Below are positions 1 through 8,613 of a stretch of 64,000 nucleotides of DNA, piece after piece. Origin of the DNA: Bacillus sp. FJAT-27264 (GTDB lineage Bacteria > Bacillota > Bacilli > Paenibacillales > Paenibacillaceae); assembly GCF_001682855.1 (NCBI RefSeq), contig NZ_MAQW01000012.1:1-64000 (forward strand), in the 5' to 3' direction. A program made the position numbers and the translations under genes. Every line of letters begins with the position of its first letter. The stretch's first letter is position 1. The notes under the pieces were generated by a model. The model did not search any database, was not told where the DNA came from, and saw only the letters and a list, made by a program, of their open reading frames with translations.

Positions 1-48
1 TCTACTTGACAGGGGTATGACCACCTTTAAGGGTCAATCTTAATTATT

Positions 49-420
49 CTATTTCCGCCAAAATGTTGAGCATTCTGCTTTATCCAAAATATTGAAGCGT
101 ATCATTCGCTCAAGTAATGAGTAGTTTACCGGATGCTCCCACTTGATACGTACTAACTGTTTGGTGTGATCATAGCCTGCCTGCACAATATCAGCAGAAA
201 AGTGAGTAATCCCTGCAATTTCAGGAGCCACAGCCAAATGTTGTTTGGATACGCTAAAGCCTATAATATACGTGTCGTGATCGGTAAACATCGGTTGCTT
301 CCACGCCACTTTTGGCACTAAATTAGGAAATGTTTGGTTCACCCAATTCAACACTTCTTCCGTTCGGACCCGATGCTCCGGGTTATCAATACTCGCTAAA
401 TATTCTGCAAAAACTTCCAT
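49..420 (-). CDS. YdhG/DUF1801 family protein (putative frataxin-like iron chaperone)
   Basis: Small soluble cytoplasmic protein of 123 residues, the usual length of the YdhG/DUF1801 family. The Bacillus subtilis member YdhG has been described as a frataxin-like intracellular iron chaperone; that role is carried over by family only. Recognisable family features are the VAWKQPMF stretch around residue 40 and IIGFSVSKQHLAVAPE about ten residues later. The ATG start is supported by a strong GGAGGAGG seven bases upstream. It stands alone on the minus strand. Family assignment is fairly firm, iron handling is inference. Confidence 0.8.
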   Translation of the reverse strand: MEVFAEYLASIDNPEHRVRTEEVLNWVNQTFPNLVPKVAWKQPMFTDHDTYIIGFSVSKQHLAVAPEIAGITHFSADIVQAGYDHTKQLVRIKWEHPVNYSLLERMIRFNILDKAECSTFWRK

Positions 421-599
421 GTTAACCTCCTCCTAAATGTCGTTAGAGGTGTCCTCAAACCCACTCCCTATCGACTATAATCTCTCCACTAGTGTAATAC
501 TTAACCCTTATTTTATCACATGGCCCTCTCCCATGCTTTGCAATTGCAATTTCAGTAGATAGATAACGCTAAGCGTACCGTACGCTGTCTGTTAGCATA

Positions 600-643
600 C
601 AAAAGAAGAAGCAGTTGCCGTTGGCAAGCTGCTCCTTCTTTTG
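600..643. terminator. Bidirectional intrinsic terminator
   Basis: Long interrupted inverted repeat (CAAAAGAAG..AGCAG..GCC / GGC..GCTGCT.CTTCTTTTG) with A and T tracts on its two sides, between two minus-strand genes. The rest of the 343-base gap (421-762) shows nothing I can name. Confidence 0.75.
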
Positions 644-762
644 TTGCATGATCATATCCGATTACATCAAATATTTTCCGTGTTTACTCTTGATTACGAT
701 GTTTCTGTTGTCAGAAATATCGACCCTTTTTACGTTATATGGATTTAAATGTTGTCCTAGAT

Positions 763-1299
763 TCAATCTGAAGGATTGATGATGGCCAGAACCTGATGAT
801 CTTCCCACACCCCGTTGATCTTCACATTGCTTCTGGAGATCCCTTCTTTATGGAACCCTGCATTCTCTAGTACACGTATAGACCCAGGATTTCGAGGAGA
901 GGCTTCCCCTGTAATCCGGTGGAACTTCAGCTCTTCGAATGCATAGCGTACCACTTGCTTCACAGCCTCGGTCATATAACCTTTGCCGTTATAATCCCGG
1001 TCCAGGTTGTATCCGATCATGCAGCTTTGAAGCGAGCTACGCAACACAAAGGTCAGCCCTACGCTACCAATAATGCGATCGTCCTCCCTGTGGCATACCA
1101 AGAAGTCATATCGCTGGTCCTCTTCTCTATCGGCCTTAGTCTTAATAATCTTCTCAAGCTGATATTCCTCTGTATAGAACTCCTCTGGGATGCTTGGTGA
1201 AAACTCCTCAAAGAACACCCGATTACGCTTGTACAATGCTGCCAATTCTGCGGCATCCGCCTCTTCCGGGAAACGGACGTATACTTGCGGCTCTACCAT
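763..1299 (-). CDS. GNAT family N-acetyltransferase (RimJ/RimL-like)
   Basis: Acetyl-CoA dependent N-acetyltransferase of the RimJ/RimL type, which typically acetylates protein N-termini or small amines; substrate unknown. The acetyl-CoA binding region is visible as YNLDRDYNGKGYMTEAV in the middle of the protein, followed by FHRITGEASPRNPGSIRVLE and AGFHKEG, the classic C-terminal half of this subfamily. I take the ATG at 1299, which has AGGG nine bases upstream, rather than the ATG at 1308, which directly abuts that purine run. It is a single gene with no obvious partner. Confidence 0.85.
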   Translation of the reverse strand: MVEPQVYVRFPEEADAAELAALYKRNRVFFEEFSPSIPEEFYTEEYQLEKIIKTKADREEDQRYDFLVCHREDDRIIGSVGLTFVLRSSLQSCMIGYNLDRDYNGKGYMTEAVKQVVRYAFEELKFHRITGEASPRNPGSIRVLENAGFHKEGISRSNVKINGVWEDHQVLAIINPSD

Positions 1300-1326
1300 C
1301 TGCACCATCCCTATGTTTAATTTATA

Positions 1327-1965
1327 TTATTTTAGCGGATAGATAAGTTGAACATTCTCTTGTGCGATCAATCCCTCGTACAGCGCATGGTTATGGTCAG
1401 CACCTACAATACATAGGATTCGAGCGTCTGGATTATCGCTGATTGCGTTTCTAATGCGTTGAATCATAATATGGTGTCTGCATACCCAGCGAACAGCATG
1501 TGATTCGGGATTGATTGTCTCTAACCATTGATATTTCTGCTTCGTTACTTGATCGAATTCCAACGAATTAAATGGTATAACACTCGTTCTGGCTGCTGCA
1601 AGCTGTTGTTGCCACCATTGCTCTGACTGATCTTCTAATAACTCTAGTTGGGATGACTCTAAGTCTTTAAAAGGATCAAAATCCAGCCACACATCCAGTT
1701 CTACCCAATCTATTGGAACGAACTTGAATTGCTTCTCCTCACATAAGGGGAAAATCAGGTTCCAATATTCGCTAGGTGGTTCACCCCAGTAGCCTCTATT
1801 CGTAGGGTCTTCTTTATATTTCTCCCAGCTAGCCGGAAGCACCTCACCGCAGATTACATCTGGATTAAACTCTAGAATCAACTCCTTGATAAACTCAAGT
1901 GGTAAGTTGTTGTTAACCCGTAATTCGTCATCGTGAACAACCCCTAATATGCCAACGGTCACCAT
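1327..1965 (-). CDS. TraB/TIKI-superfamily-like protein, possible metalloprotease
   Basis: A 212-residue protein with no clear named family, but with the layout of the TraB/PrgY/GumN/TIKI superfamily: a GxxH motif at residues 8-11 in the first strand (GILGVVH), an acidic residue in VICGEV at about 41, and a second GxxH at 188-191 (VGADHNHAL) near the C-terminus. In that superfamily the two GxxH motifs and the Glu are proposed to bind metal and catalyse hydrolysis. It has no signal peptide or membrane segment, so it would act in the cytoplasm. The start has AAGGGGG ten bases upstream. Assignment is from motif arrangement only. Confidence 0.5.
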   Translation of the reverse strand: MVTVGILGVVHDDELRVNNNLPLEFIKELILEFNPDVICGEVLPASWEKYKEDPTNRGYWGEPPSEYWNLIFPLCEEKQFKFVPIDWVELDVWLDFDPFKDLESSQLELLEDQSEQWWQQQLAAARTSVIPFNSLEFDQVTKQKYQWLETINPESHAVRWVCRHHIMIQRIRNAISDNPDARILCIVGADHNHALYEGLIAQENVQLIYPLK

Positions 1966-2015
1966 TTCTCGTATCCCCCTTCTATTGAGATTCGCTACAT
2001 TGGTGCTTCTTTGTC

Positions 2016-2324
2016 TTACCCTTCAACCACATCTGCACGCAAATCCGTTGCAATCTCAATCATTTTGGGAACAATTGCTTCGTGCGAAATAGCTACGTAT
2101 AGATCCCCCATGTAAAGACGGAAGGGAATTTCCACGTCCATCAGCTTCCATTTGAAAAAATCACCATCTATAGACATGGTACTTTCAGGTCCTTTAACAA
2201 TCAGAACTTGTGAGTATGTAAAGTCGGGTTGAGAGGAGAAGTAGTCCTTGCACTCTTCCAAGGAGATGGTTTGCTCCACATTATTTTCTTGCATCGATCT
2301 TGTTATCCGAAAACGTTGATTCAT
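2016..2324 (-). CDS. Hypothetical protein
   Basis: A 102-residue soluble protein that I do not recognise. It starts MNQRFRITRSMQENNV; the ATG at 2324 has GTGGAGG eight bases upstream, while a longer frame to 2375 has no ribosome binding site. The C-terminal half (IPFRLYMGDLYVAISHEAIVPKM) suggests an alpha/beta fold. It lies just downstream of nothing obvious and is separated by 50 bases from the next minus-strand gene, so the two may be cotranscribed. Function unknown. Confidence 0.6.
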   Translation of the reverse strand: MNQRFRITRSMQENNVEQTISLEECKDYFSSQPDFTYSQVLIVKGPESTMSIDGDFFKWKLMDVEIPFRLYMGDLYVAISHEAIVPKMIEIATDLRADVVEG

Positions 2325-2465
2325 TGCTAGGCCTCCACTATTGTTTTGTAATTCTATGAAATAATATTTTCTCATTCCGGGAGCCCGCTGTCAAAATCAA
2401 GCTTGCAATCAGGAAAATAATTGCTATACTGAATTCAAACCTGAATTTAAATGAAATTTAAAATA

Positions 2466-2477
2466 TGATTTAAATCA
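2466..2477. promoter_or_regulatory. Palindrome upstream of tetR gene, candidate operator
   Basis: Perfect 12-base palindrome TGATTTAAATCA inside an AT-rich tract that also holds several ATTTAAAT copies, 58 bases before the TetR start. TetR-family repressors usually bind such dyads in their own promoters; binding is inferred. Confidence 0.45.
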
Positions 2478-2534
2478 TCATTTAAATTAGTGCGAATCGT
2501 TTAATTTAAAGAAGCATACTTTGGAGGTTACACG

Positions 2535-3116
2535 ATGGAAACAGACAAAAAACTGGAAACAAAAGAGAAGATTATGCGCGCCACACTGGAGTTAACCAAA
2601 CAAGAAGGCTTTGAGAGTATCACCATCAAAAAAATTGCAGAAGCCTCAAACACAAATGTCGCTTTAGTGAACTATTACTTTGGGTCCAAAGATAACTTGA
2701 TTAACGAGTCTGTGAAGTTGATTTTGAATAGCTTTCAGCATACCTTTGATATCCTTGATGATTCTTCCCTCCCAGCACGAGCTAGATTGAGGCAATTCTT
2801 ACTTGATTATTTGCAAGTCATCCGTCAATATCCCGAGTTGCTCTCTAGAATCATCTTAATGGGCAAGACCGTTTTCTCATCCCAGCATGAATATGGATCA
2901 TTTCTCAACTTATTAGGGTTTCCCAAGGTTCAAAGTACCCTGCGAGAGTTAACTAACGAACAGCAACCAGAACGCCTAATGACAATGACGACACAGATCT
3001 TCGGGGCACTTTTTCTTCCGGCACTTATGAGTCCTATTCTGGAAACAGGTGCTTCCGTGAAGATTGCACCGATAGAGGAACAAATTGATTTGCTCTTTGA
3101 CAGATACTTTCACTAA
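2535..3116 (+). CDS. TetR/AcrR family transcriptional regulator
   Basis: A 193-residue TetR repressor with an N-terminal helix-turn-helix (ITIKKIAEASNTNVALVNYYFGS, helix three at NVALVNYYF, about residues 30-55) and a helical ligand-binding C-terminal domain. The ATG is preceded by TTTGGAGG at good spacing. Sixteen bases downstream begins the HXXEE membrane protein, so the two form an operon and the membrane protein is the likely target. The AT-rich palindromes upstream suggest autoregulation. The inducer cannot be read from the sequence. Confidence 0.85.
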   Translation: METDKKLETKEKIMRATLELTKQEGFESITIKKIAEASNTNVALVNYYFGSKDNLINESVKLILNSFQHTFDILDDSSLPARARLRQFLLDYLQVIRQYPELLSRIILMGKTVFSSQHEYGSFLNLLGFPKVQSTLRELTNEQQPERLMTMTTQIFGALFLPALMSPILETGASVKIAPIEEQIDLLFDRYFH

Positions 3117-3140
3117 AAACCTTGGATTGGGGTGATTCAA

Positions 3141-3767
3141 ATGAATTTCTTGAAAAAGTATTGGCAGGATTTAGGGCTTATCATTGGAATTGTTGTATGC
3201 ATTTATGTTGCAATGAATTGGGACACGATTCCGCGGATTAACAGCATTTTGTGGTTGAGTTTCGTAGCGATCCTACTGCATCAGTTTGAGGAATATCGTT
3301 GGCCAGGTTACTTTCCAGGCATATTCAACACGGTTCTGTTTAAGAGTGACGCCCCTGAGAGATACCCTTTAAATAAACAGTCCGCTATGATTATTAATGT
3401 GGTTATCGCTTATGTGTTTTACTTGCTCCCTCTATTCTTCCCATCTGTCGTATGGCTGGGGATGGGACCTGTTTTGATGGGTTTTTTCCAGATCATTTTC
3501 CATGGAATCGTCGCAAATATAAAAGCAAAAAGGATATACCATCCAGGCGTATTCACCGCAATCTTTGTACATCTGCCAATTGGAATCTGGTATATCAACT
3601 ACGTGTATGCGCATCATTTAATAACCGTAACAGACTGGATTTGGAGCGCGATTTATTTTGCCGTAGCTGTCTATATTTTAATAGTGAAAGGAAATACGTG
3701 GCTAGAAAACAAAAACTCCATCCATATTTTTTCACAACAACAATTAGGGCCTTATCACAAAAAATAA
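3141..3767 (+). CDS. HXXEE domain membrane protein
   Basis: A 208-residue integral membrane protein with roughly five to six hydrophobic helices and the HQFEE motif (H47, E50, E51) that names the HXXEE family; members are membrane proteins of unknown function, commonly next to TetR regulators. The ATG at 3141 has GGGGTGA at normal spacing; the frame also opens at a GTG at 3132 lying inside that binding site. It follows the TetR gene in one operon and is closed by the strong terminator at 3788. Confidence 0.75.
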   Translation: MNFLKKYWQDLGLIIGIVVCIYVAMNWDTIPRINSILWLSFVAILLHQFEEYRWPGYFPGIFNTVLFKSDAPERYPLNKQSAMIINVVIAYVFYLLPLFFPSVVWLGMGPVLMGFFQIIFHGIVANIKAKRIYHPGVFTAIFVHLPIGIWYINYVYAHHLITVTDWIWSAIYFAVAVYILIVKGNTWLENKNSIHIFSQQQLGPYHKK

Positions 3768-3787
3768 ATTTCATCCGTCCAAAAAAA

Positions 3788-3816
3788 CAAAGGTCCGCTA
3801 TTTCGCGGACCTTTGT
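3788..3816. terminator. Bidirectional intrinsic terminator
   Basis: AAAGGTCCGC and GCGGACCTTT form a perfect stem with a short loop; A-run before and T-rich tract after. Serves the converging TetR/HXXEE operon and the sugar operon. Confidence 0.9.
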
Positions 3817-3850
3817 TCATTCGATAATCAATGTATCTGCACATATACAC

Positions 3851-4783
3851 TTATTTGGCCAAAAGTTTCCTCATGTCTTCAACAGCTTCCTGAAAATGAG
3901 GATACAGCCGGAATTCAATCTCCATGTTTACGATACCTTGATACGGTTCTATCCACTGGAAAACTTCCTCATAAGGAATATCGCCCCAGCCCACAGGCAA
4001 ATGCAAATCACCATATCCATATGGAAGATTGCTCATGAATGCCTTGGCATCGTACAGCTCCCCGAAGTTATCATGTACATGCAGGTGCTTCACATAAGGC
4101 AGCGCGGCTTCAATGGCTTTTTTGAAATCATAGCCGTAAGCAATGGAAGTCAGATAACAATGTCCAACATCTAGCGTAATACCTACATTGTCCAGTCCGA
4201 CGTAGCGAACATGCTCCACCAACGTCTGCGGATTCATGCCGTAGGTGTAATCATTCTTAATATCGTACCAGATGTTGTTCTCTACTCCAATCGTAATGCC
4301 AGCGTCCTTGGCGATGCTCCCCAATCTACGCAGCTTCGTAGCATCCTCTTCAAGCAAGATCTGAAATAGCTCTTCCCTTGGCAATCGGCCATACGTCGGA
4401 AAATAATGCTGCATAAGATTATGATCCGTCAACTCCGCATAGGAGCTATGATACACGATGGTGTCCGCGCCAATCGCTGCTGACAACTCAATCCCTGCTT
4501 CGAAGACCCTTTCGTAATCATCGCCTTTGCTGCACGACAATAAATTCAATTCATAGGGTAAATGCATCGTATATCCAAGCTCGTATTTATCCAGCACCTG
4601 GCGCACTCTCTCCAGCCGTTTCTGGTGAACACGGCCCCCGATCACTACGTCAAGTCCATGCAAGATGAGCTCGGCGTAATCGCACCCGGCGTCTGCAATA
4701 TACCCCAGGTGGCGTTCCAGCGCCTCTAAATCTCCATTCACAAGCTCTGCGTTCAGACTGATTCCAATCCCTCTTGAGTTCAT
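3851..4783 (-). CDS. Sugar phosphate isomerase/epimerase (xylose isomerase-like TIM barrel)
   Basis: A 310-residue TIM-barrel protein of the AP-endonuclease-2/xylose-isomerase-like family. Metal-binding signatures of the fold are visible: GVENNIWYD (catalytic Glu), LDVGHCY (Asp/His), HLHVHDNFGE (His-x-His) and the last barrel Glu in NMEIEF. Such enzymes isomerise or epimerise sugars or keto-acids; the substrate is not predictable. It is the last gene of the operon with the GH4 hydrolase and PfkB kinase, 27 bases after GH4, so it probably completes catabolism of the same glycoside. GGAGG precedes the ATG. Confidence 0.85.
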   Translation of the reverse strand: MNSRGIGISLNAELVNGDLEALERHLGYIADAGCDYAELILHGLDVVIGGRVHQKRLERVRQVLDKYELGYTMHLPYELNLLSCSKGDDYERVFEAGIELSAAIGADTIVYHSSYAELTDHNLMQHYFPTYGRLPREELFQILLEEDATKLRRLGSIAKDAGITIGVENNIWYDIKNDYTYGMNPQTLVEHVRYVGLDNVGITLDVGHCYLTSIAYGYDFKKAIEAALPYVKHLHVHDNFGELYDAKAFMSNLPYGYGDLHLPVGWGDIPYEEVFQWIEPYQGIVNMEIEFRLYPHFQEAVEDMRKLLAK

Positions 4784-4810
4784 ACAGGTACCTCCTATAG
4801 TCCGCTTCTC

Positions 4811-6181
4811 TTATTCCCATTCTCCGAGAATATCTGCGTAAGCCTCAAGGTAATCGTTCACCAAGCTTTTGGCCATGGAATAGGAATTAACAAGCGGATG
4901 CACCATCAGTGCCTTGATTGCGGAATCTTTGGATTTGTTCAGCACAGCTTCTACCGTATATCTTTCAAATAACTTGACATTCTTCATCAGTTGATAGGCA
5001 TGCTCAGGCAGCTTCTTCGGTGTAACCGGAACCGCGCCTTCGGCTGTCATGCGGCAGGTAATTTCCAGAACATCATTTTTCTCAAAACCTTCGACATAGT
5101 CACCGGCTGGAATGTTCAGTACAATATGCTTCTCAATACCTTGATTCATCGCTCTTGCGAAGTCCAGCATGACGCCGGCATAACCGAGTGTATTCGGCAT
5201 TTCCAACTTCTCATCCTCTGCAGGCTGCTCAATCGGGCCTTTGCTTGTTTCGATAGCCATATAGGAAGACTCACGCTTGTGCATGAAACGCAGGTAGGTT
5301 TGCAGCGCTTCTTCCGGGTTGCTATCAATGTCCATGTCTCCCAGCACCCTTAACATCTCTGCATTATTCGCTTCTACAAACTTAGCGCGGGTATCGCCAC
5401 TCTTCATGATGTTCTCAACTGCTTGCTCCCGGTTATAGTAGTAATACAGGTACTCATTAGGCAGTAATTTAAGGGTGTCGATCAAATCGGGATCGAACAT
5501 TTTGAACTCGCCAACCTTGGCAATAAAGGCTTTATCCGATACAAGGTCTTGCAGCAATTCTTCACCGTCCTGTACAACGCTCGTAATCCAGGAAAGATGG
5601 TTAAGTCCAACAAACTCCACATAAAGCTCGTCTGGGTTAGCGTTAATCGCTTCGGCAATGCGGATTTTGGTCGAACTTGGTGTATCGCAAATACCGATCA
5701 CACGGTCATAACCGGCGGTATGCATGGCTTGCGTGACAAGCCCGGATGGATTGGTAAAGTTGAACACCCAAGCGTTTGGCGCAAGACGTTTGATTTTCTC
5801 ACAATAATCCAGCAGTACAGGAATCGTACGAATTGCCATGGAAAAGCCCCCAGGACCCGTTGTTTCTTGTCCAATTACGCCATACTTCAGGGCAATTTGC
5901 TCGTCGATAACACGGGAGCGGTCATTTCCCACCCGAATGGTCGTGATAACGTAATCCGCATCGGTGAGAGCATATTCGATATCATCGCTAAATTCCAGCT
6001 CCATCGGAATGCCGCTTTCCGCAACGACATGCTTGCACAGCTTGCCGATGATTTCTAATTTCTCACGGTTAATGTCATACATGACGAATTTCGTGATTCC
6101 AATCTCTTGGGCCAACATTGTTAAGCTCTTAGTGAAAAATACCGCGCGAACACCCGCGCCCCCGATTAATGCCAATTTCAT
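4811..6181 (-). CDS. Glycoside hydrolase family 4 (6-phospho-beta-glucosidase type)
   Basis: A 456-residue GH4 enzyme. These enzymes cleave (phospho)glycosides by an NAD+- and metal-dependent redox-elimination mechanism. The N-terminal Rossmann motif LIGGAGVRAVFF (residues 5-16), the FNFTNPSG segment around 142-147, the metal-site cysteine C165 in ICDTP and N194-H195 in VGLNHLSW match the family. The CDTP variant is closer to 6-phospho-beta-glucosidases than to alpha-galactosidases (which have CHS). Length is normal. It sits between the PfkB kinase and the TIM-barrel isomerase. No PTS genes are nearby, so the phosphate may come from the adjacent kinase or a remote PTS; substrate is open. Confidence 0.87.
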   Translation of the reverse strand: MKLALIGGAGVRAVFFTKSLTMLAQEIGITKFVMYDINREKLEIIGKLCKHVVAESGIPMELEFSDDIEYALTDADYVITTIRVGNDRSRVIDEQIALKYGVIGQETTGPGGFSMAIRTIPVLLDYCEKIKRLAPNAWVFNFTNPSGLVTQAMHTAGYDRVIGICDTPSSTKIRIAEAINANPDELYVEFVGLNHLSWITSVVQDGEELLQDLVSDKAFIAKVGEFKMFDPDLIDTLKLLPNEYLYYYYNREQAVENIMKSGDTRAKFVEANNAEMLRVLGDMDIDSNPEEALQTYLRFMHKRESSYMAIETSKGPIEQPAEDEKLEMPNTLGYAGVMLDFARAMNQGIEKHIVLNIPAGDYVEGFEKNDVLEITCRMTAEGAVPVTPKKLPEHAYQLMKNVKLFERYTVEAVLNKSKDSAIKALMVHPLVNSYSMAKSLVNDYLEAYADILGEWE

Positions 6182-6237
6182 TGTAAATCCTCCTCAAATG
6201 TAATATGGAATTAAGAATGAAGCTATAGAAACTGTGA

Positions 6238-7167
6238 CTAGTTTTTGGCCAAAAACGCGGTCAACTCAGGTAACGTAGGAAATCCTGCGTTGCCTCCACG
6301 ATTCGTAACTGAGAACGAGCCACAGGCGGTACCAAAGTTCAAGCAGCTTTTCAAATCATGACCATTCAGATAACCGTAGAGATATCCGGCATTAAATGAA
6401 TCTCCAGCTCCAGTTGTATCCACAACCGTTACACGGTAAGCAGGTTGATGCAGCATCGTCCCTCCACTGGCAGCAATGGCTCCCTGCTCTCCAAGCTTGA
6501 TGACAGCAACAGGTACATGAGCAGCGAATACAGAGAGAGCCTCCTTGACATCGGATTTGCGTGTATAATGGAGAGCTTCCAGCTCGTTGCAAAAAAACAC
6601 GTCAACAAATGGGATGACCTCAAAAATACCGTCGTACCACTCACCAGATTCATCCCACCCAACGTCCATGGACACCGTCAAATTGGCTTGCTTGGCCTTC
6701 TTGACGAAAGTCATATATTCCTCATGGTTGGAGCGCCCGTTATATCCAGTGATATGGACGTGCCGGACTTCGGACAACAGCTGCCCCTTGACATCATTCA
6801 GCGTAAACGCGGTGACGGTGCCATCGTGGGTGATAAAGCTCCTGTCCGTTTCCGGATTAAATGCGATGCTGATCCCTGTACTTTGTGTTCGGCTAAAAGC
6901 AATGTCCGTCGCTACCCCATAACGCTGAAGTTCATCGATGATGAACCTTCCGCAATAGTCGTCGCCCACAAGTCCAGTAATCATCGGACGCATTCCAAGC
7001 TTGGCCATGCCTAACCCGCTGAGTGCAGTCCCGCCCCCGATGTGAAAAGAGATATTCGGCACCCGAATCTCTTGTCCGGCATCCGGAATGGCGTTGCAGC
7101 CGCTTACGACGATATCAATGTTCCCTGCTCCTACGAGCAGCACATCGTATGATTTTTCAAATTCCAC
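6238..7167 (-). CDS. PfkB/ribokinase family carbohydrate kinase
   Basis: A 309-residue kinase of the ribokinase fold that phosphorylates a sugar or nucleoside with ATP. The first PfkB signature is seen at GGGTALSGLGMAKLG and the second as DTTGAGDSFNAG, where the Asp is the catalytic base and GAGD the anion hole. First gene of the operon kinase-GH4-isomerase; a 57-base gap separates it from GH4. It starts at a GTG with GGAGGG seven bases upstream. The promoter just ahead carries a LacI-type operator, so expression is expected to depend on the local LacI regulator. Substrate unknown. Confidence 0.87.
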   Translation of the reverse strand: MEFEKSYDVLLVGAGNIDIVVSGCNAIPDAGQEIRVPNISFHIGGGTALSGLGMAKLGMRPMITGLVGDDYCGRFIIDELQRYGVATDIAFSRTQSTGISIAFNPETDRSFITHDGTVTAFTLNDVKGQLLSEVRHVHITGYNGRSNHEEYMTFVKKAKQANLTVSMDVGWDESGEWYDGIFEVIPFVDVFFCNELEALHYTRKSDVKEALSVFAAHVPVAVIKLGEQGAIAASGGTMLHQPAYRVTVVDTTGAGDSFNAGYLYGYLNGHDLKSCLNFGTACGSFSVTNRGGNAGFPTLPELTAFLAKN

Positions 7168-7195
7168 AAGACTTCCCTCCTATCAATCTCGAATA

Positions 7196-7224
7196 ATTAT
7201 TCTGGTAACGTTACCAGTTGTAAA
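7196..7224 (-). promoter_or_regulatory. Promoter of sugar operon with LacI operator filling the spacer
   Basis: Read on the minus strand: -35 TTTACA (7219-7224), 17-base spacer, -10 AATAAT (7196-7201). The perfect 16-base palindrome CTGGTAACGTTACCAG (7202-7217) lies exactly between the two boxes. It has the central CG typical of LacI/GalR operators. Confidence 0.75.
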
Positions 7225-7258
7225 TAAAAGAGTTGTAAGTGTTTTATCGTATGATTAT

Positions 7259-7274
7259 CTGGTAACGTTATCAG
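7259..7274. promoter_or_regulatory. Second LacI-type operator
   Basis: CTGGTAACGTTATCAG, one change from the promoter palindrome, centred 57 bases upstream of it. Two spaced operators would allow looping by a tetrameric LacI-type regulator; this is inferred. Confidence 0.65.
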
Positions 7275-7302
7275 ATTTGAGTAAAAAAGACGCCTGAGAC
7301 TC

Positions 7303-8313
7303 TTACAGCAAGCTTCTCAGACTGTTTCTTTCCACCAGCTTGTGGCTAAGTACAACTTCCTTGACTCCGGGCGATTGCCCTTCGATCATTTTGATCAGGA
7401 TATCGACGCTCATTTGCCCAATCTGCTGAATCGGTTGATGCAATGAAGTCAGCTTCGGACGGACCGTTTCTGTAATGCTCGAATCATCGAATCCAACAAG
7501 CGAAATATCATCTGGCACCTTTAGATCATGGTCCACAATACAATTGAGTGCCCCTACGGCCATATCGTCACTGACTGCGAAGACAACCGTCGGCAGTTGT
7601 TCGCTTTGAAGGAAGGTCTGCATAATGTCATAGCCATCCTGCTGCTTGAAATTACCGAAACGAACCCAATCCGGATTTACCGAGATCCCCGCTTCCACGA
7701 GTGCTTTCAAGTAGCCATCATAACGGTAGCGCCCTGTCGAGAGCTCCTTCGTATCTCCTCCGATAAAAGCGATACGCCGATGTCCCAGCGAGATCAGATG
7801 TTTCACAGTGTCATACGACGCCTGCATATCATCTATGTTAACCGAGGGACAATTCACTGATGAATTCGGTTTGGCGCTACAGAACACAGTAGGTGTCGTC
7901 AACGCTTGGAGAAACCGCTCAATATGCTTATCCATCATCTCATGCATAATGATAATGCCGTCCACCTGCATCTCCTTAAAGACCTGCAGATACTTCAATT
8001 CCTTGTCTAGATTGTCTTTGATGTTACCAACAAGAATGTTGTAACGATTCTGGCTTGCAGCTTCTTCAATATAACTAAGCGTGGAAGAGAAGAAACTGGT
8101 TGAAATATCGGAAGCGATCACACCAATCAGATTCGTCTTCTTGCTAACCAAACTGCGGGCAATGCTGTTAGGAACGAAGTTGAGGTCTTCTATCGCTTGT
8201 TGCACAATCAGTCTAACCTCTGGCTTCACATACTTCCCATTATTCAGCACCCTGGATACGGTCGAGATGGAAACGCCGGCCTTCTTCGCGACATCTTTAA
8301 TGTTGACAGACAG
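7303..8313 (-). CDS. LacI/GalR family transcriptional regulator
   Basis: About 337 residues: N-terminal helix-turn-helix (IKDVAKKAGVSISTVSRVL with hinge helix NSIARSL around residue 50) and a periplasmic-binding-protein-like sensor domain (SLVGFDDSSI, TSLHQP near the C-terminus). It lies directly upstream of, and in the same direction as, the kinase-GH4-isomerase operon whose promoter carries two LacI operators, so it almost certainly controls that operon. The start is unusual: GGAGGG (8321-8326) is ideally placed for a CTG at 8313, while the only standard upstream start, GTG at 8328, overlaps that site and lacks its own. I chose CTG; GTG is the alternative. Confidence 0.85.
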   Translation of the reverse strand: MSVNIKDVAKKAGVSISTVSRVLNNGKYVKPEVRLIVQQAIEDLNFVPNSIARSLVSKKTNLIGVIASDISTSFFSSTLSYIEEAASQNRYNILVGNIKDNLDKELKYLQVFKEMQVDGIIIMHEMMDKHIERFLQALTTPTVFCSAKPNSSVNCPSVNIDDMQASYDTVKHLISLGHRRIAFIGGDTKELSTGRYRYDGYLKALVEAGISVNPDWVRFGNFKQQDGYDIMQTFLQSEQLPTVVFAVSDDMAVGALNCIVDHDLKVPDDISLVGFDDSSITETVRPKLTSLHQPIQQIGQMSVDILIKMIEGQSPGVKEVVLSHKLVERNSLRSLL

Positions 8314-8382
8314 AACGTTTCCCTCCACTTCTTTGCGATGATTATGTTTTTCAATGATGCTCTAGTTGATAATCAAAATATA

Positions 8383-8396
8383 TCAAAACGTTTTCA
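8383..8396. promoter_or_regulatory. Palindromic cre/LacI-like site upstream of lacI gene
   Basis: TCAAAACGTTTTCA with a central CG; one mismatch to the CcpA cre consensus WTGNAANCGNWNNCW. It could serve catabolite repression or autoregulation. Confidence 0.45.
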
Positions 8397-8474
8397 GATT
8401 CGTCAACTGTTTTTATTTTTTTATAATTTATGCTTTTTTATTCTGCAATATTTTTATTGTTAGCTGAAGCAGAT

Positions 8475-8512
8475 GAAACAGACAGCCGGGTTATAGTCTG
8501 GCTGTCTGTTTC
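8475..8512 (-). terminator. Terminator of the guanidine operon
   Basis: Perfect 13-base stem GAAACAGACAGCC / GGCTGTCTGTTTC with a 12-base loop, about 100 bases after the stop of the last operon gene. Confidence 0.85.
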
Positions 8513-8613
8513 GTGTTGTCTATGTTTTTTGTCCGCCAGCTCTCAGATCTGAGTTCAACATCAGAACAGGCTGCGTGGATTACGTTGTGTAACTACTTTT
8601 ACCAGACAAAACA

